A DNA stretch of 64,000 nt from Loripinus fragilis (lineage: Eukaryota > Mollusca > Bivalvia > Lucinida > Lucinidae): positions 83,199,950 to 83,263,949 of the forward strand of contig OZ026518.1 of the NCBI GenBank assembly GCA_964019695.1. The letters run 5' to 3'. Position 1 is the first letter of the stretch; each line of letters starts with the position of its first letter. The translations under genes were made by a program, and so were the position numbers. This document shows, piece by piece, positions 37,901-45,380 of this stretch. Under the pieces are notes generated by a model. It saw nothing but the letters and a program-made list of their open reading frames with translations. It ran no database searches and was not told where the DNA came from.

Positions 37901-40292
37901 CATTTGAAAACTCCCTAATGACATATTTAGCATGTTTTCAGCAAAACGCAAAGAAAACGACACAGCGATAATCATTATTACATCACCAGTAGATAACTCA
38001 AAATGACGTTTATCATAAAATTAATGACGTCACAAACGTGCCTGTTTACTCGAGATTGAAGCAGGATTATATAAATGTTTTCGTGCAAGCAACTTTTGGA
38101 TTGTTACTTAAACTTGCATCTAAAATTTGGTGCCATTTTGTCAAAAACTTACAAAGATATGACACTATATCCGCACATGTAGCAAAACGTGCATTGCAAT
38201 TTGATTCAGAAAAACTTCAGTATACAGGAATGGCCTTTATATAAGCTTCTGTCACTCGAGAAATATAGTGAATGTTTCTTTACGTTTGGTGCCATTTTAA
38301 TGACGACAAAAAGTTCTTTCCAGAAAGGTATGATATTTTGTTGTAGCATATATGTGAAGAAAGTTATGAAGCTACTTGCATTCATATTTGAAGAGCCCTC
38401 ATAAAGTTTATCTGTCCATTTCACTATTTCAGCTCAGCTCGCCATGATGGTGACTTGGGAAACTTCCGCCAGACTAACGAGGGAACCATTGATGCAACAT
38501 TCAGCGTCCAGAACCTTTTCCTGGCTGGTGATGAGGGAATTCTTGGCAGATCCTATGTTGTAAGTTCCCGATACATTAACTCTTTGCATGCTGGGTAATT
38601 TTGCATGGTTTTTGTCATCTTCTGTTGTTGTTGTTTTTTTTCACCAAAAATTAACTCTTTAAAAATCATTTCATGAATGTACCATCAAATTGCTAAACAG
38701 TTTGAATCCAGCTCAGGCCCGACATTTTGTCGGGCCTGATCTGGGTTCAAACTGTTTATGAAAGTTATCATGAAAGAAACTGATGGAGAAAGACTGCTGT
38801 GAGTGAAAGCTCATGACAGTTGACCCTCAAGAAAGGAGCACCTGGAGATCAGGTGTGAGATTTGCTATGCATGCAGCTAACCAGTTACCTGGAAGGGGGC
38901 CCACTGATGTTGATGATGCCTCTGCACCTTAATAAAAAAATCTGATTATATGATATGATGATATCAGATGACAAAAATTGCTGCTAGCATGCAAAGAGTT
39001 CCACATTTTTTAAAAATCTTATGTTTTTATTGTGTGTATGAGTTGATGCTTTCCATCCAAGTCAACAATTCTTCAGTCTTCTCAGGTCATTTTTCTGGGT
39101 TGAACCAGTACTAAGCAATGAGGATAAATAGTACTACTCAATGACATAACACAGTGCCCTTCAAGATAAGCTTGAGCTAAAGACCTCTTGATCCTGGGGT
39201 TGAGCACTCTACAACTGAGCTTCTCTACTGTAACGATAGCTAATGTCATACCGAGTTTTCCTGACAAGTTCCGATTAGATCAGAGCCCTTCCGAATAGAA
39301 AAATATCTGGTCAATCAAAAAACAGCCCAACAACGAGACGTATATTTAAATAAGCATTGCAGATACCCAATGTTGACAAGTGAAAATGTTTGAGTTTATG
39401 TTATTTTAGGTTATATTAGGAATTTCTATCGCTAGATTGACTTCATAGCTTGATGCCACATCACCAATGATGTTTTTGCTAAGATTTTGAGTCATTTTCA
39501 AATGGTGAAATGTTTATATGAACACCGACTCAGTCAGTACCACCGGTGCTGTGACATACTCAATACTGACATCAGCATGTAAACAACCAAGGGTGATGTT
39601 TGAAATACATAAAATTCTTTTTCAGGGTAACAAAAAACATACAAAGCGACGCAAAGTCGCCCCTTACAACTTATATGCAATATATACAAGCCTGTGTGCT
39701 TCTAAAACAGAATTTCTTTTGTTATTTCGCTGCTGGCTTCGAGCGCATGGCTGCTCGGCCTCGTGGTAAAGGGACAAAATTTGATTAGCTGGGGTAGTCA
39801 TGTGATATAAGTGCATGTGACTTGAGTCCCGAAAGAAATCCGGAAAAGGATGGAAGGCCTATGAAATCAGCAATTACATGGCTCAGTTGTCATATAATGT
39901 AGTGGCTCAGAACGAGTGTATTCAAGGTACAAAATCTGAGCATTAACAGCCCATGAATTGCTTTGTTAATACATGGGTTTGTGCCAGTTGAAACACAACT
40001 ATTAAAAGAGTGTGGCAATTTTTTTAAGGTTTAACTCTTGACAGTTTTGGATTTCCACCTTTATTTTTGTAAGATTGATTCATTTCCATTATTTCAGCTG
40101 AAGGAAGGGCGCGATGACCTTGGGAGGGGCAACAATCCAATGAGTCTTCAGACAGGAAACTCTGGAAGACCGATCGCATGCTGTGTAATCGGGCTCGCCG
40201 ATGCTCATAACTGGGAAAACCCATTCCTTCAAGAGGTGGATCCAATGAATCCACCACCGATTAACCCTGCTTCCAACTTGATGGTTGGATAG
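22796..40292 (+). CDS. Secreted Cu/Zn superoxide dismutase-like protein (cavortin/extrapallial-protein type), 5 exons
   Basis: Exons 22796-22931, 29189-29298, 31214-31392, 38433-38559 and 40098-40292 join to 747 nt, a 248-residue precursor. All introns are GT-AG, in phases 1, 0, 2, 0. Residues 1-19 form a signal peptide (hydrophobic core, cleavage after VSA). Residues about 50-216 are a Cu/Zn SOD domain: HVHQWGD (H109, H111), GPHFD (H126), FHG (H134), RHDGDLGN (H146, D149), DDLGRG, TGNSG and ACCVIG. C120 and C212 match the family disulfide. All zinc ligands are present. Ungapped alignment puts Lys186 at the copper ligand His120 of human SOD1, and Pro209 at Arg143. C61 and C213 are additional cysteines; N64 (NDT) is a possible N-glycosylation site. 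An Asn/Pro-rich tail of about 30 residues follows the domain. Bivalve haemolymph and extrapallial proteins use this fold, and some are reported to lack strong SOD activity. Extracellular location is inferred from the signal peptide. An in-frame ATG at 22673 exists, but only the ATG at 22796 begins directly with a signal peptide. Confidence 0.95.
23073..23419 (+). repeat. 347-bp direct repeat, copy 1 (intron 1)
   Basis: Nearly identical to 23659-24005, with one clear difference (GTATATGCAG versus GTATGTGCAG). Runs from GTTCAGTCAGTTGC to GGATATCACTAAATC. A diverged relative is at 1-165. Confidence 0.9.
23325..23640. repeat. GATATCAC palindrome-rich tract
   Basis: Many copies of TTTGTGATATCACAAAAT and variants, each a near-perfect palindrome, in a very AT-rich background. 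Similar tracts at 23918-24005 and 25835-25990. Confidence 0.85.
23659..24005 (+). repeat. 347-bp direct repeat, copy 2 (intron 1)
   Basis: Same sequence as 23073-23419 at an offset of 586 bp; the spacer is the GATATCAC tract. Confidence 0.9.
24040..24650. repeat. Degenerate tandem/inverted repeat 'GCTCGCATAAATGGCA'
   Basis: Repeated TTCGC.GCTCGCATAAATGG, GAGATTTTGGTAC, GAAGGCTCAGGCGAGCC and CAAATGTGCAGACTCG, some units inverted. Short open frames here are by-products. Confidence 0.7.
24905..25560 (+). mobile_element. Pearl-like element, about 167-bp core repeat, four units
   Basis: Units start near GGCCCCCGGGG at about 24935, 25083, 25250 and 25416; each has ATAATTTGAACAA.CTTGGT, CACTAGGTGATGCTACATAC and AAGGCTCTAGGCC. 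A GGACGGACACC-type tail occurs at 25675. A related unit and the tetranucleotide tail recur at 27310-27840. Confidence 0.75.
25835..25990. repeat. GATATCAC palindrome-rich tract
   Basis: Five or so units of TTTGTGATATCACAAAAT with AT-rich spacers, as at 23.3 kb. Confidence 0.8.
26335..26670. repeat. Palindromic 'GAATTGGTACC' repeats
   Basis: GTGTGAAGAATTGGTACC, CTGTGAAGAATTGGTAC, GTGAAGATTTGGTAC and GTGAAGAATTGGTACC within 250 bp. Another cluster is at 28200-28460. The motif is centred on GGTACC. Confidence 0.75.
26948..26971 (+). repeat. Poly-T tract
   Basis: Run of about 24 T, making a poly-Phe stretch in a spurious frame; possibly the inverted A-tail of a retroelement. Confidence 0.9.
27310..27840 (+). 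mobile_element. Pearl-like element, distal part with GACGG tail
   Basis: A unit with GGCGGGGCCATTTTTGG and CAAATATCAAGGCTCTAG is followed by GACGGACGACGGAAGGACGG and AGGACGGACATCC. Together with 24905-25560 it appears to be one element family split by other insertions. Confidence 0.65.
28200..28460. repeat. Palindromic 'GAATTGGTACC' repeats, second cluster
   Basis: GAATTGGTACCAATTTTTCA occurs twice, with GTGAAATTTGCG units; matches 26335-26670 in motif. Confidence 0.75.
29065..29105 (+). repeat. GT/GC microsatellite
   Basis: GTGTGTGCGCGCGCACGCGC with flanking GTGT; alternating purine-pyrimidine, Z-DNA-prone (inference). Lies about 90 bp before exon 2. Confidence 0.9.
29189..29298 (+). CDS. 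SOD-like gene, coding exon 2
   Basis: Acceptor GCTTTCAG|GG and donor GTG|GTAAGA. It completes Gly46 and encodes residues 47-82, the first beta strands of the SOD fold (GNVIYGTCYF then RGRVDMRQDL). It carries the unpaired C61 and the NDT sequon at N64. It ends on a codon boundary. The preceding intron ends in a poorly pyrimidine-rich but usable tract. Confidence 0.9.
29330..29525. repeat. Fold-back repeat 'GGCGTAGCCAGAACGCTG'
   Basis: Contains AATTTGCTCCCAGAGGGAGC and CAAGCAATGATTCTC; an inverted-orientation relative is at 55390-55585. In intron 2. Confidence 0.75.
30009..30050. repeat. Perfect hairpin, 19-bp arms
   Basis: TTACGTTACTCTTCATTCG, loop GAGA, and the exact inverse. Pairing extends outward after one mismatch through ACCCA/TGGGT. 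Confidence 0.95.
30745..31115. repeat. Two CAAACAG-core fold-back repeats in intron 2
   Basis: 30745-30920 (TTTTGTACTTCAAGGGGTTA, GCAAACAGCG...TGTTTGCC, AATGAAAAGGGTT) and 31005-31115 (GCAAACAGTGAAGATCCTGA, stem CAGACGCCACG/CGTGGCGTCTG-like). The second ends about 100 bp before exon 3. Confidence 0.65.
31214..31392 (+). CDS. SOD-like gene, coding exon 3 (metal-site core)
   Basis: Acceptor ATATTTCAG|GC; donor GACAG|GTTATT, which departs from consensus at +3 to +6 but is preceded by CAG. It encodes residues 83-141 plus two bases of codon 142. This exon alone holds H109 and H111 (copper), the bridging H126, zinc ligand H134 and the disulfide C120. Family signature HVHQWGD. Confidence 0.95.
31463..31645. 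repeat. Fold-back MITE, CGTCTGCT arms, just after exon 3
   Basis: ATCGTCTGCTTTAGTCGTCC, core AAGCAGTATGGACCCAGATC...GATCTACACTGTTTG, closing CAGCAGACGACAAAACAGAC. Begins 70 bp into intron 3. Confidence 0.7.
31905..33262 (+). repeat. 36-bp satellite array, left arm (intron 3)
   Basis: Degenerate 36-bp unit: CTATAGAGTAACTAAACTGA followed by ATATTAGCCAATACAG. Between 32220 and 32560 the unit alternates with a variant (AAGTTAAGGAAATTTAG), giving a 72-bp dimer. It resumes after the insertion at 33263-34179. Confidence 0.9.
33263..34179. mobile_element. Mariner-like TIR element, 917 bp, inside the 36-bp satellite
   Basis: TA (33261-33262), CGAGGGTCATCCAATAAAGA, and the inverse TCTTTATTGGATGACCCTCG followed by TA (34180-34181). 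TIRs of about 28 bp or more. No transposase frame. The interior has five GTTGCCATGGCAAC-like motifs. Confidence 0.85.
33407..33832. promoter_or_regulatory. Cluster of five RFX X-box-like motifs
   Basis: GTTGCTAGGCAAC (33407-33419), GTCACCATGGCAAC (33464-33477), GTTACCATGGAAAC (33578-33591), GTCACCATAGCAAC (33770-33783) and GTTGCCAGGCAAC (33820-33832). Three fit GTNRCC-N(0-3)-RGYAAC exactly. Function is inferred only. Confidence 0.4.
34182..36095 (+). repeat. 36-bp satellite array, right arm (intron 3)
   Basis: Continues the CTATAGAGTAACTAAACTGA / ATTAGCCAATACAG units with increasing decay to about 36095. Small indels shift the register often, so no coding frame survives. Confidence 0.9.
36120..36950 (+). 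mobile_element. Pearl-like element, about 150-bp core repeat, three units
   Basis: Units contain ATTTGACGAAGTTTA-like and AAAGTTTGAAGAAAATTG segments near 36504, 36654 and 36807. They are followed by GACAGACGGACGGACACTC and an end with TTTTTAAGTGGCGGGGTATA. Confidence 0.7.
37077..38401. mobile_element. Mariner-like element with long inverted ends, about 1.33 kb, abutting exon 4
   Basis: The left end after TA reads CGAGGGCTGTTCAAATATGA and continues GCAAGTAGCTTCATAACTTT. The right end is the inverse, starting TGAGGGCTCTTCAAATATGA. Similarity extends about 200 bp into each arm, so both arms give look-alike short frames (SNMNASSFITFFT). No transposase is recognised between them. The right terminus is 29 bp from the exon 4 acceptor. 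Confidence 0.8.
38433..38559 (+). CDS. SOD-like gene, coding exon 4
   Basis: Acceptor CTATTTCAG|C; donor TATGTT|GTAAGT. It completes Ser142 and encodes residues 143-184, with zinc ligands H146 and D149 in RHDGDLGN and the GRSYV strand that precedes the active-site loop. The alternative AG five bases further in would create an in-frame stop, so this acceptor is favoured. The upstream flank is a transposon terminus only 29 bp away. Confidence 0.93.
38578..39002. repeat. Fold-back MITE with CAGGCCCGACA core, LINE scrap inside
   Basis: TTAACTCTTTGCATGCTGGG starts 18 bp after the exon 4 donor; inner stem CAGGCCCGACATTTTGTCGG. 38795-38945 is a LINE 3' piece (GTTGACCCTCAAGAAAGGAG). It closes with GCTAGCATGCAAAGAGTT. 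Confidence 0.8.
39040..39235 (-). mobile_element. Decayed SINE (family S2), minus strand
   Basis: GGGTTGAACCAGTACTAAGC and CACTCTACAACTGAGC match the inverse of the S2 body and tRNA-like head at 56114. In intron 4. Confidence 0.65.
39236..40090 (+). other. Rest of intron 4, nothing recognised
   Basis: AT-rich, short frames only. No known repeat family seen apart from the GGGTAATTTTGC-type fragments upstream. Confidence 0.45.
40098..40292 (+). CDS. SOD-like gene, last coding exon
   Basis: Acceptor TTATTTCAG|CTG; stop TAG at 40290-40292. Encodes residues 185-248. It begins LKEGRDDLGRG where active SODs have VHEKADDLGKG, so Lys replaces the copper-binding His. Next come TGNSGRPIACCVIG, with disulfide C212 and an extra C213, then a C-terminal extension rich in Asn, Pro and Met with no recognised domain. 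Confidence 0.95.
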   Translation: MKEGRDDLGRGNNPMSLQTGNSGRPIACCVIGLADAHNWENPFLQEVDPMNPPPINPASNLMVG

Positions 40293-40352
40293 AAATATCT
40301 GAGTGAGAGACAGCAAACAGCCACAGTTAAACTTAAAATGCTATTTTTAGTG

Positions 40353-40358
40353 ATTAAA
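40353..40358 (+). promoter_or_regulatory. Possible polyadenylation signal (ATTAAA) of the SOD-like gene
   Basis: ATTAAA lies 60 bp after the stop codon and is the nearest variant signal. No AATAAA with a GU-rich element is obvious before the MITE at 40.4 kb. Weak call. Confidence 0.25.
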
Positions 40359-40399
40359 TCCTACTGACCGAAGCCTCTCTGAGGTATATATGACACCTT

Positions 40400-40570
40400 A
40401 ACCTTTGTCCTGCTGAACCCGAGTTTATCCTTTTTTGAAAACACTGTAGATCCAGATCAGCTAGCTTCTGATGAAGCAAGTTGATCAGGATCCACACTGT
40501 TTTCCAATCTGATTGAAATATATGCTTACAACTGAAATGCTGCAGGCTGACAGGATAAATATGGGGGAGG
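40400..40570. repeat. Fold-back MITE 'AAAACACTGTAGATCCAGATC'-type
   Basis: Arms AAAACACTGTAGATCCAG / TGGATCC...ACACTGTTTT with stem GCTTCTGATGAAGC. Relatives at 55630-55715 and 58400-58497. Confidence 0.7.
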
Positions 40571-40889
40571 AGTGTAGTACATAAAAGTATTCAGCACCAC
40601 AAGGGATAAAACAAAAAATAATCATCTTGTTCCATGCATCCTTAGGAAAACACTTTTAGTATACTAAACCCCTTGTAAACAGTGAAGACCCAGATGAGGT
40701 GCTCTGGTAAAACTGCTTGGTTGTCCAGGCTTGCCAGTGTCTTTACTGGTGGCAGGCCTTAGTAAATTTCCTGGATGACCAATCAAAATTGATGCAAAAA
40801 ATTGTGAGAGAGCCTAGATTTAAGTCCATACATTCTCTGTTGTGAAAACAGGCACTCACTTAAATGGATAGCAGATTTAACTCGCATCC

Positions 40890-41105
40890 AAAAAGTTAAC
40901 TCTTTGCATACAAGCTTCATCTGCTGAAAACCTTTTAAAACAGTTTGAATCCAGACCAGAACCAAAAAGATGTGGGACCTGATTTGGACCCAAACTGTTT
41001 GACATTGATATTCCTGAAATAATTTTTTTTGGAAAAAAGTTGATTTAAAAAAAAATCAGCAGATGACAAAAAAGCATGCAAATTACCCAGTATGCAGAGT
41101 TAAAA
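40890..41105. repeat. Fold-back MITE TTAACTCTTTGCATAC
   Basis: TTAACTCTTTGCATACAAGC, core AACAGTTTGAATCCAGACC...GGACCCAAACTGTTTG, closing ATGCAGAGTTAA. Confidence 0.75.
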
Positions 41106-41149
41106 AGGACAATGCATATAATATAAGAACCATTTTCACCTGAACTGGA

Positions 41150-41365
41150 TCAAATAAGGACATAACCCTAGTTAACCCTTACTCCATAGGCTTTTTTTAG
41201 ATCATGATATCATTTTCTATTTTTAGACAACATTGAAAAAATTGAAGAAAAATTTAAGTTTGGTTTTGAATACTATCGAATATGGAGCATTTGCTCTAAA
41301 AGAGCAAATGCTCCATTTTCCATAATATTTTCAGATACATGATATTTCAAAGGCTTCATTATGGA
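41150..41365. repeat. Fold-back repeat with stem GGAGCATTTGCTCT
   Basis: TATGGAGCATTTGCTCTAAA followed by AGAGCAAATGCTCCA forms a 15-bp perfect stem with outer weaker arms. Confidence 0.7.
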
Positions 41366-41459
41366 TTAAAGAGTTAAAATGCTCATGACAGTGAGCATGG
41401 AAAGATAACCTGTACAACTTACATATGAAAATTGCTGCTTTAAAGTTCAAGGCTCTTCT

Positions 41460-41690
41460 TTTATATGGTAAATGTTCTAAAATTTTGAACACTTTTCTCG
41501 TTCCGCTTTCATATATAACATGTTGATTTTCAGCGTTGGACTTCACAAAATCCTTGCCAGAATAGCAAACAGGGAAGACACTGAACTGATCAGACTGCTT
41601 CTTCAGAAGCAGTTTGATCTGGGTCTGAGGTGTTTTCTAGAGTCCTTTTTATCAGGCAACTAGTGTTCAAAATTTTAGAGCATTTACTGT
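41460..41690. repeat. Fold-back MITE with AAACAGGGAAGA core
   Basis: GTAAATGTTCTAAAATTTTG, stem CAGACTGCTTCTTCAGAAGC and a closing AAAATTTTAGAGCATTTAC. Confidence 0.7.
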
Positions 41691-41784
41691 TATGCTTAAA
41701 TATTTCAAACATTGTTTTACCGTGTAGTTATAATACCACTGTCTTGGTTCCTTACATTTTAAAGTTTTGTTACTAGGAAATTAG

Positions 41785-42025
41785 ATGGGCCTCGTCGGGA
41801 CAAAATCTGTCTTTGGGGTTTCCGACAAAGCAAGACTCAAACCAGTCTCCTCAGCTACAGAGACAAGCTAGGAAATTGAAGTTTGGTTCGTAGCAAGTTT
41901 TGATACGATACTTTCCAATAAGCGAATAACAAAGGCGCTGCTCAGACTGCACAGGCTGGTCTGTGCTTTTGTTGTTCGCAAACCTCCAAAGACAGGTTTT
42001 CCCGCACCGAGGACCATTTGATAAT
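41785..42025. repeat. Dispersed composite repeat (R2)
   Basis: GGCCTCGTCGGGACAAAATC, CTCAAACCAGTCTCCTCAGC, GGTTCGTAGCAAGTTTTGAT and CAAAGACAGGTTTTCCCGC. Confidence 0.7.
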
Positions 42026-42079
42026 GACAAATGAATGTCCTTTGTTAGTTTGCTTTCATTTCTTCGTAAAATTGTTTAT

Positions 42080-42365
42080 TTAGGGGATAAATGTAGTCAA
42101 AATTTTCATCCCAGAATATAAGAGGTTGGAAATTAAGTTTTTACGGAAAGACCTGAGCGAGGCCATAAAACGTGATTGTCAACCATATATCTGATGATTT
42201 ACCTCCCCAAATGAACATTCTTAAATTTGAGTGTTGTAAGTCACATGTCATCCAAAGAAATGAGACGTAATTAATGACATCAAAGTATTTCCGACAGTAT
42301 CTCGCCCATATATTGTCGGAAATTTCTGAATTTATACAATCAGATGTTGCGTTAAAATAGCAAGT
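42080..42365. repeat. Fold-back MITE, relative of 10165-10520
   Basis: AGGGGATAAATGTAGTCAAA, ATTTACCTCCCCAAATG and CTGAGCGAGGCCATAAAACG; left arm more decayed than right. Confidence 0.65.
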
Positions 42366-42664
42366 GAATTAGAATACTAATTCTTAAGCTTAAGTTCAGA
42401 ACATGTCTATGGATTTTCAAGCAATGTGTTATAAGAGAATGCACACAGTACATAAGCTTGTGTAATAAACTTTTGTTCCCTAAGTGTTTCTTCTTTTATT
42501 CCTTCCTTGCACATGTAAGCAAATTTTAAGGGTCTCATTGCGAGAACGTCTGATTTTGTTGCACAGGAACAACAAAAGTACAGACCAGTCTGACCATCCC
42601 CATAGTCAGACCAGTTTCAGTTTTGTAAGCACTATGGAAAATACTGAGTGACTGACCAAATAAA

Positions 42665-43245
42665 GTACTGTTCCTGGATACTGGTAAACAGGATTTTTGG
42701 TAAACAGTGAAGACCTAGATGAAATGCCACATAAGTTGGCATTTCATCAGGGTCTGCACTGTTTGCAAGATAAAAACAATCTTAAGAGACAGAAATACAT
42801 CGTCTTTATAGAAATTTTGACTGGCAACCCCTTAAAATACAAAATGGACTATTTCTTTCTTTCTTTCTCTATATACTGCCAGACCCTCTTTCGAGTATTA
42901 TCGGCAGGTGTACTTTGTACACTCCAGGTTGCAGGATGAAACCCTACAAGTAACCAAATCGAAATTACCGTAGGGTTCTTTAACCTGCACAGGGGGTGAC
43001 TCTCCCTGCACAGGGGACATCAAGTTAACATCCTGATCTGAAGGACGATGCTCGTATCTAGTGTCATCCCTGCAAATGACACTAGAGAAAGCGCGTTCGG
43101 ACACCAAAATTTTCCTCACTGCGAGCGGGGATCGAATTTGGGACCTCTAGCACCAGAGGCAAGTGCCTAACGACTGAGCTACTACGCTTATTGTATCAAT
43201 ATGTATGGGATAATCCATCAGTCTGAGAATGAGAAGAGTTAAATA
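42665..43245. repeat. CAAACAGTG-core MITE split by a SINE
   Basis: The MITE (GGATACTGGTAAACAGG ... AATACAAAATGGACT) stops at about 42848 and resumes at 43190 with TATTGTATCAATATGTATGG. The part between is the SINE listed separately. Confidence 0.75.
42848..43190 (-). mobile_element. tRNA-derived SINE (family S3), minus strand
   Basis: On the minus strand it begins GCGTAGTAGCTCAGTCGTTA (tRNA-like A box), with GGTCCCAAATTCGATCC as B box, then about 250 bp of body and a tail seen here as CTTTCTTTCTTTC, i.e. (AAAG)n. Confidence 0.75.
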
Positions 43246-43635
43246 TGTGGTGGATAGAGTGAATTGTGCATTAGCATTACATGTCCTGATTTATCACATG
43301 TTGTCACGTCTGGGAGGGATGGGAATGAAATAACGCCATGTTTTAAAATCGATAAACCACTAGTGGTTTCCGTATTTAATAATGTCATGTAGTGATGCCC
43401 ATTACAACACCGCATATATATATGGCAAAATCTTGAGCTTCGAATGCCCAAAATACGTGATTTTAAAGTCATACGTTTCATATGTTAAATAGAGTCAAAC
43501 GTTCATACTCCTGTAGAATTGAATTTATTAAACTTGATGCGAAAAATGCTTGGCAAGCCTCCCATTTTATCTCTTTTCCCCATCTTGTTTAATAAATTCA
43601 ATAATACACAAGCATTAATACATGATCCTCAATAT

Positions 43636-43846
43636 ACAGTAAAACTTGTGTAAACCCGCCAATAAAAAATAGACAAAACAAAGATCTTTATGACAAGTGG
43701 TAGCATAATGCAGGTCAAAAGTAATGCAGAATGCTCCCCTTGGAGCATTCTGCAATACTTTTGACCTGCATTAAGCAATAATTAGTCTTGAAAAACCATT
43801 TTTGGTCTTTTTGAGAGTGGCTGTATTACACAGGTTTTACTGTACA
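43636..43846. repeat. Fold-back MITE, 'GTAAAACTTGTGTAAA' family
   Basis: ACAGTAAAACTTGTGTAAAC and ACACAGGTTTTACTGTAC are inverted ends; the centre GCAGAATGCTCCCCTTGGAG forms a perfect stem. Confidence 0.85.
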
Positions 43847-44175
43847 ACATCGAAATTTCCAAATATTTTTCTTGCTCTTATCTCTCTGATATTTGTTCTC
43901 ATGTCATGGATTGACAAATTGCTTGTAAGATAAATAAACAGTGAAAATCTTGATCAGACTGCTCCTCCATAGGACATATGGTGTTGATGATCAAATGAGC
44001 CTTGATGCGAAAATAATGACTGTTGCATGCAAACAACATTGGCACAGACCATCCTTCGCATCCATGCAGTCTGGTTAATGCATTTGTTATTAGCTTTCTA
44101 GAAAGTACATTGACTATACTTGATACACGCAAAAGTTCAAAGTTCTACCTTGTCTTTGTAGTTGAGCAGGCTGGT

Positions 44176-44374
44176 TTGTTTGTTTGATTTTATTCTTTAC
44201 ATCCCAGTCAACAATCTTTCAGTTTAAAGGGACGGGTCTTCCTGGGTTGAACCAGTACTAAGCAAGGATTAATGTATCTTGCTCAAGGACACAACGCAGT
44301 GACGCCGGTGAGGCTTGAACCCGCTACCCTTCAGTCTCGAGTCAAGCACTTTACCACTGAGCCACTGCGCTCCC
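44176..44374 (-). mobile_element. SINE (family S2), minus strand, nearly complete
   Basis: On the minus strand GGGAGCGCAGTGGCTCAGTG (A box) and GCGGGTTCAAGCCTCACC (B box), body with AGCAAGATACATT and a CAAACAAACAAA tail. It splits an R2 copy (CTGAGCAGGCTGG on both sides). Confidence 0.85.
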
Positions 44375-44959
44375 TAGCAGGCTGGCTTGAGCCTTACCTA
44401 GCTGTAAACCCCAAAGACAGGTTTCCTCGCTTCGAGACCCAAATGAGTGAGCCCCTTCATGACAGTACAAACCATCTGAGTGCACCAAGGAATGTTTGTC
44501 TAAGCAGCAGTAGTTGTAGTTAGGTTACATAGAGGATCTCACATGAGTGCTCATGTTTTATTGAATTTATTAAAAGAGTTGAGGAAAAGAGATAAAATGC
44601 GAGGCTTGCCGAGCATTTTATCTCATTTTTGCAACAAGTTTCAAAAAAAAGTTCAATCATACATGATCATGAATGTTAGATTTTATTTATCATATGACAT
44701 TAAAAATACTTTAAAATCACATTTTTGGTGTGAAAATATAAGGAAATTTTCCCTCAAGTAATGGACGACATTAAGCAACATATCTATAAACCACTATTGG
44801 TATATCAATTTTATTGCATGGCTTTATATCACTCCCAGACGTGACGTCATGTGATAAATGATTCATACAGGCAAAGTCATGTAAAATTCAAGGACTTTTC
44901 AAGAACCACAAATAATTTCTCCTATGGTTTTTGAGGACTATGATTACAGCTCTACACTT

Positions 44960-45180
44960 TTTAACTCTTTCTTTGTTGGATAATTTTGCATGCTTTTTGT
45001 GGTCTGTTGATTTTTTTCAAAATCAACTTTTTCAGAAAATTCTTTCAGGGATACAAAAAATGTACCATCAGAGTGTCAGACAAATAGATTTAAATCAGGC
45101 CCAAATTTTGTCGGGCCTGATCTGAGTCCAAACTGTTTCCAAAGGTTATCAGTAGAATCTGATGACACTAGGGGGCAAAG
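44960..45180. repeat. Fold-back MITE TTAACTCTTTC
   Basis: TTTTTAACTCTTTCTTTGTT, core CAGGCCCAAATTTTGTCGGG, then GATCTGAGTCCAAACTGTTT. Confidence 0.65.
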
Positions 45181-45295
45181 ACTTAACCTAACTTCTCAAA
45201 TTTTAGAGATCTGAGACCATCACAGGTTTAGATAAACCACCTTTTTCAGCGTACAATTGTAAATATTTTCTTGCTCATCATTTTTAATATATGTT

Positions 45296-45380
45296 ATGGG
45301 TGCTCAAAAGAACCGTCTCATTGAGACGGTTCTTTTGAGTACCCACAACATATGTTTTTGTTGAGAAATAAGAAAAATAA
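45296..45380. repeat. Fold-back repeat 'GGGTGCTCAAAAGAACCG'
   Basis: GGGTGCTCAAAAGAACCGTC and GACGGTTCTTTTGAGTACCC form a nearly perfect 20-bp stem; relative of 4250-4345. Confidence 0.85.

Noticed and set aside
37066..38424. Paired SNMNASSFITFFT-like frames as genes
   Set aside because: They are the two inverted arms of one transposable element.
42848..43190. Protein-coding exon on the minus strand (73-codon frame)
   Set aside because: It is the body of a tRNA-derived SINE.
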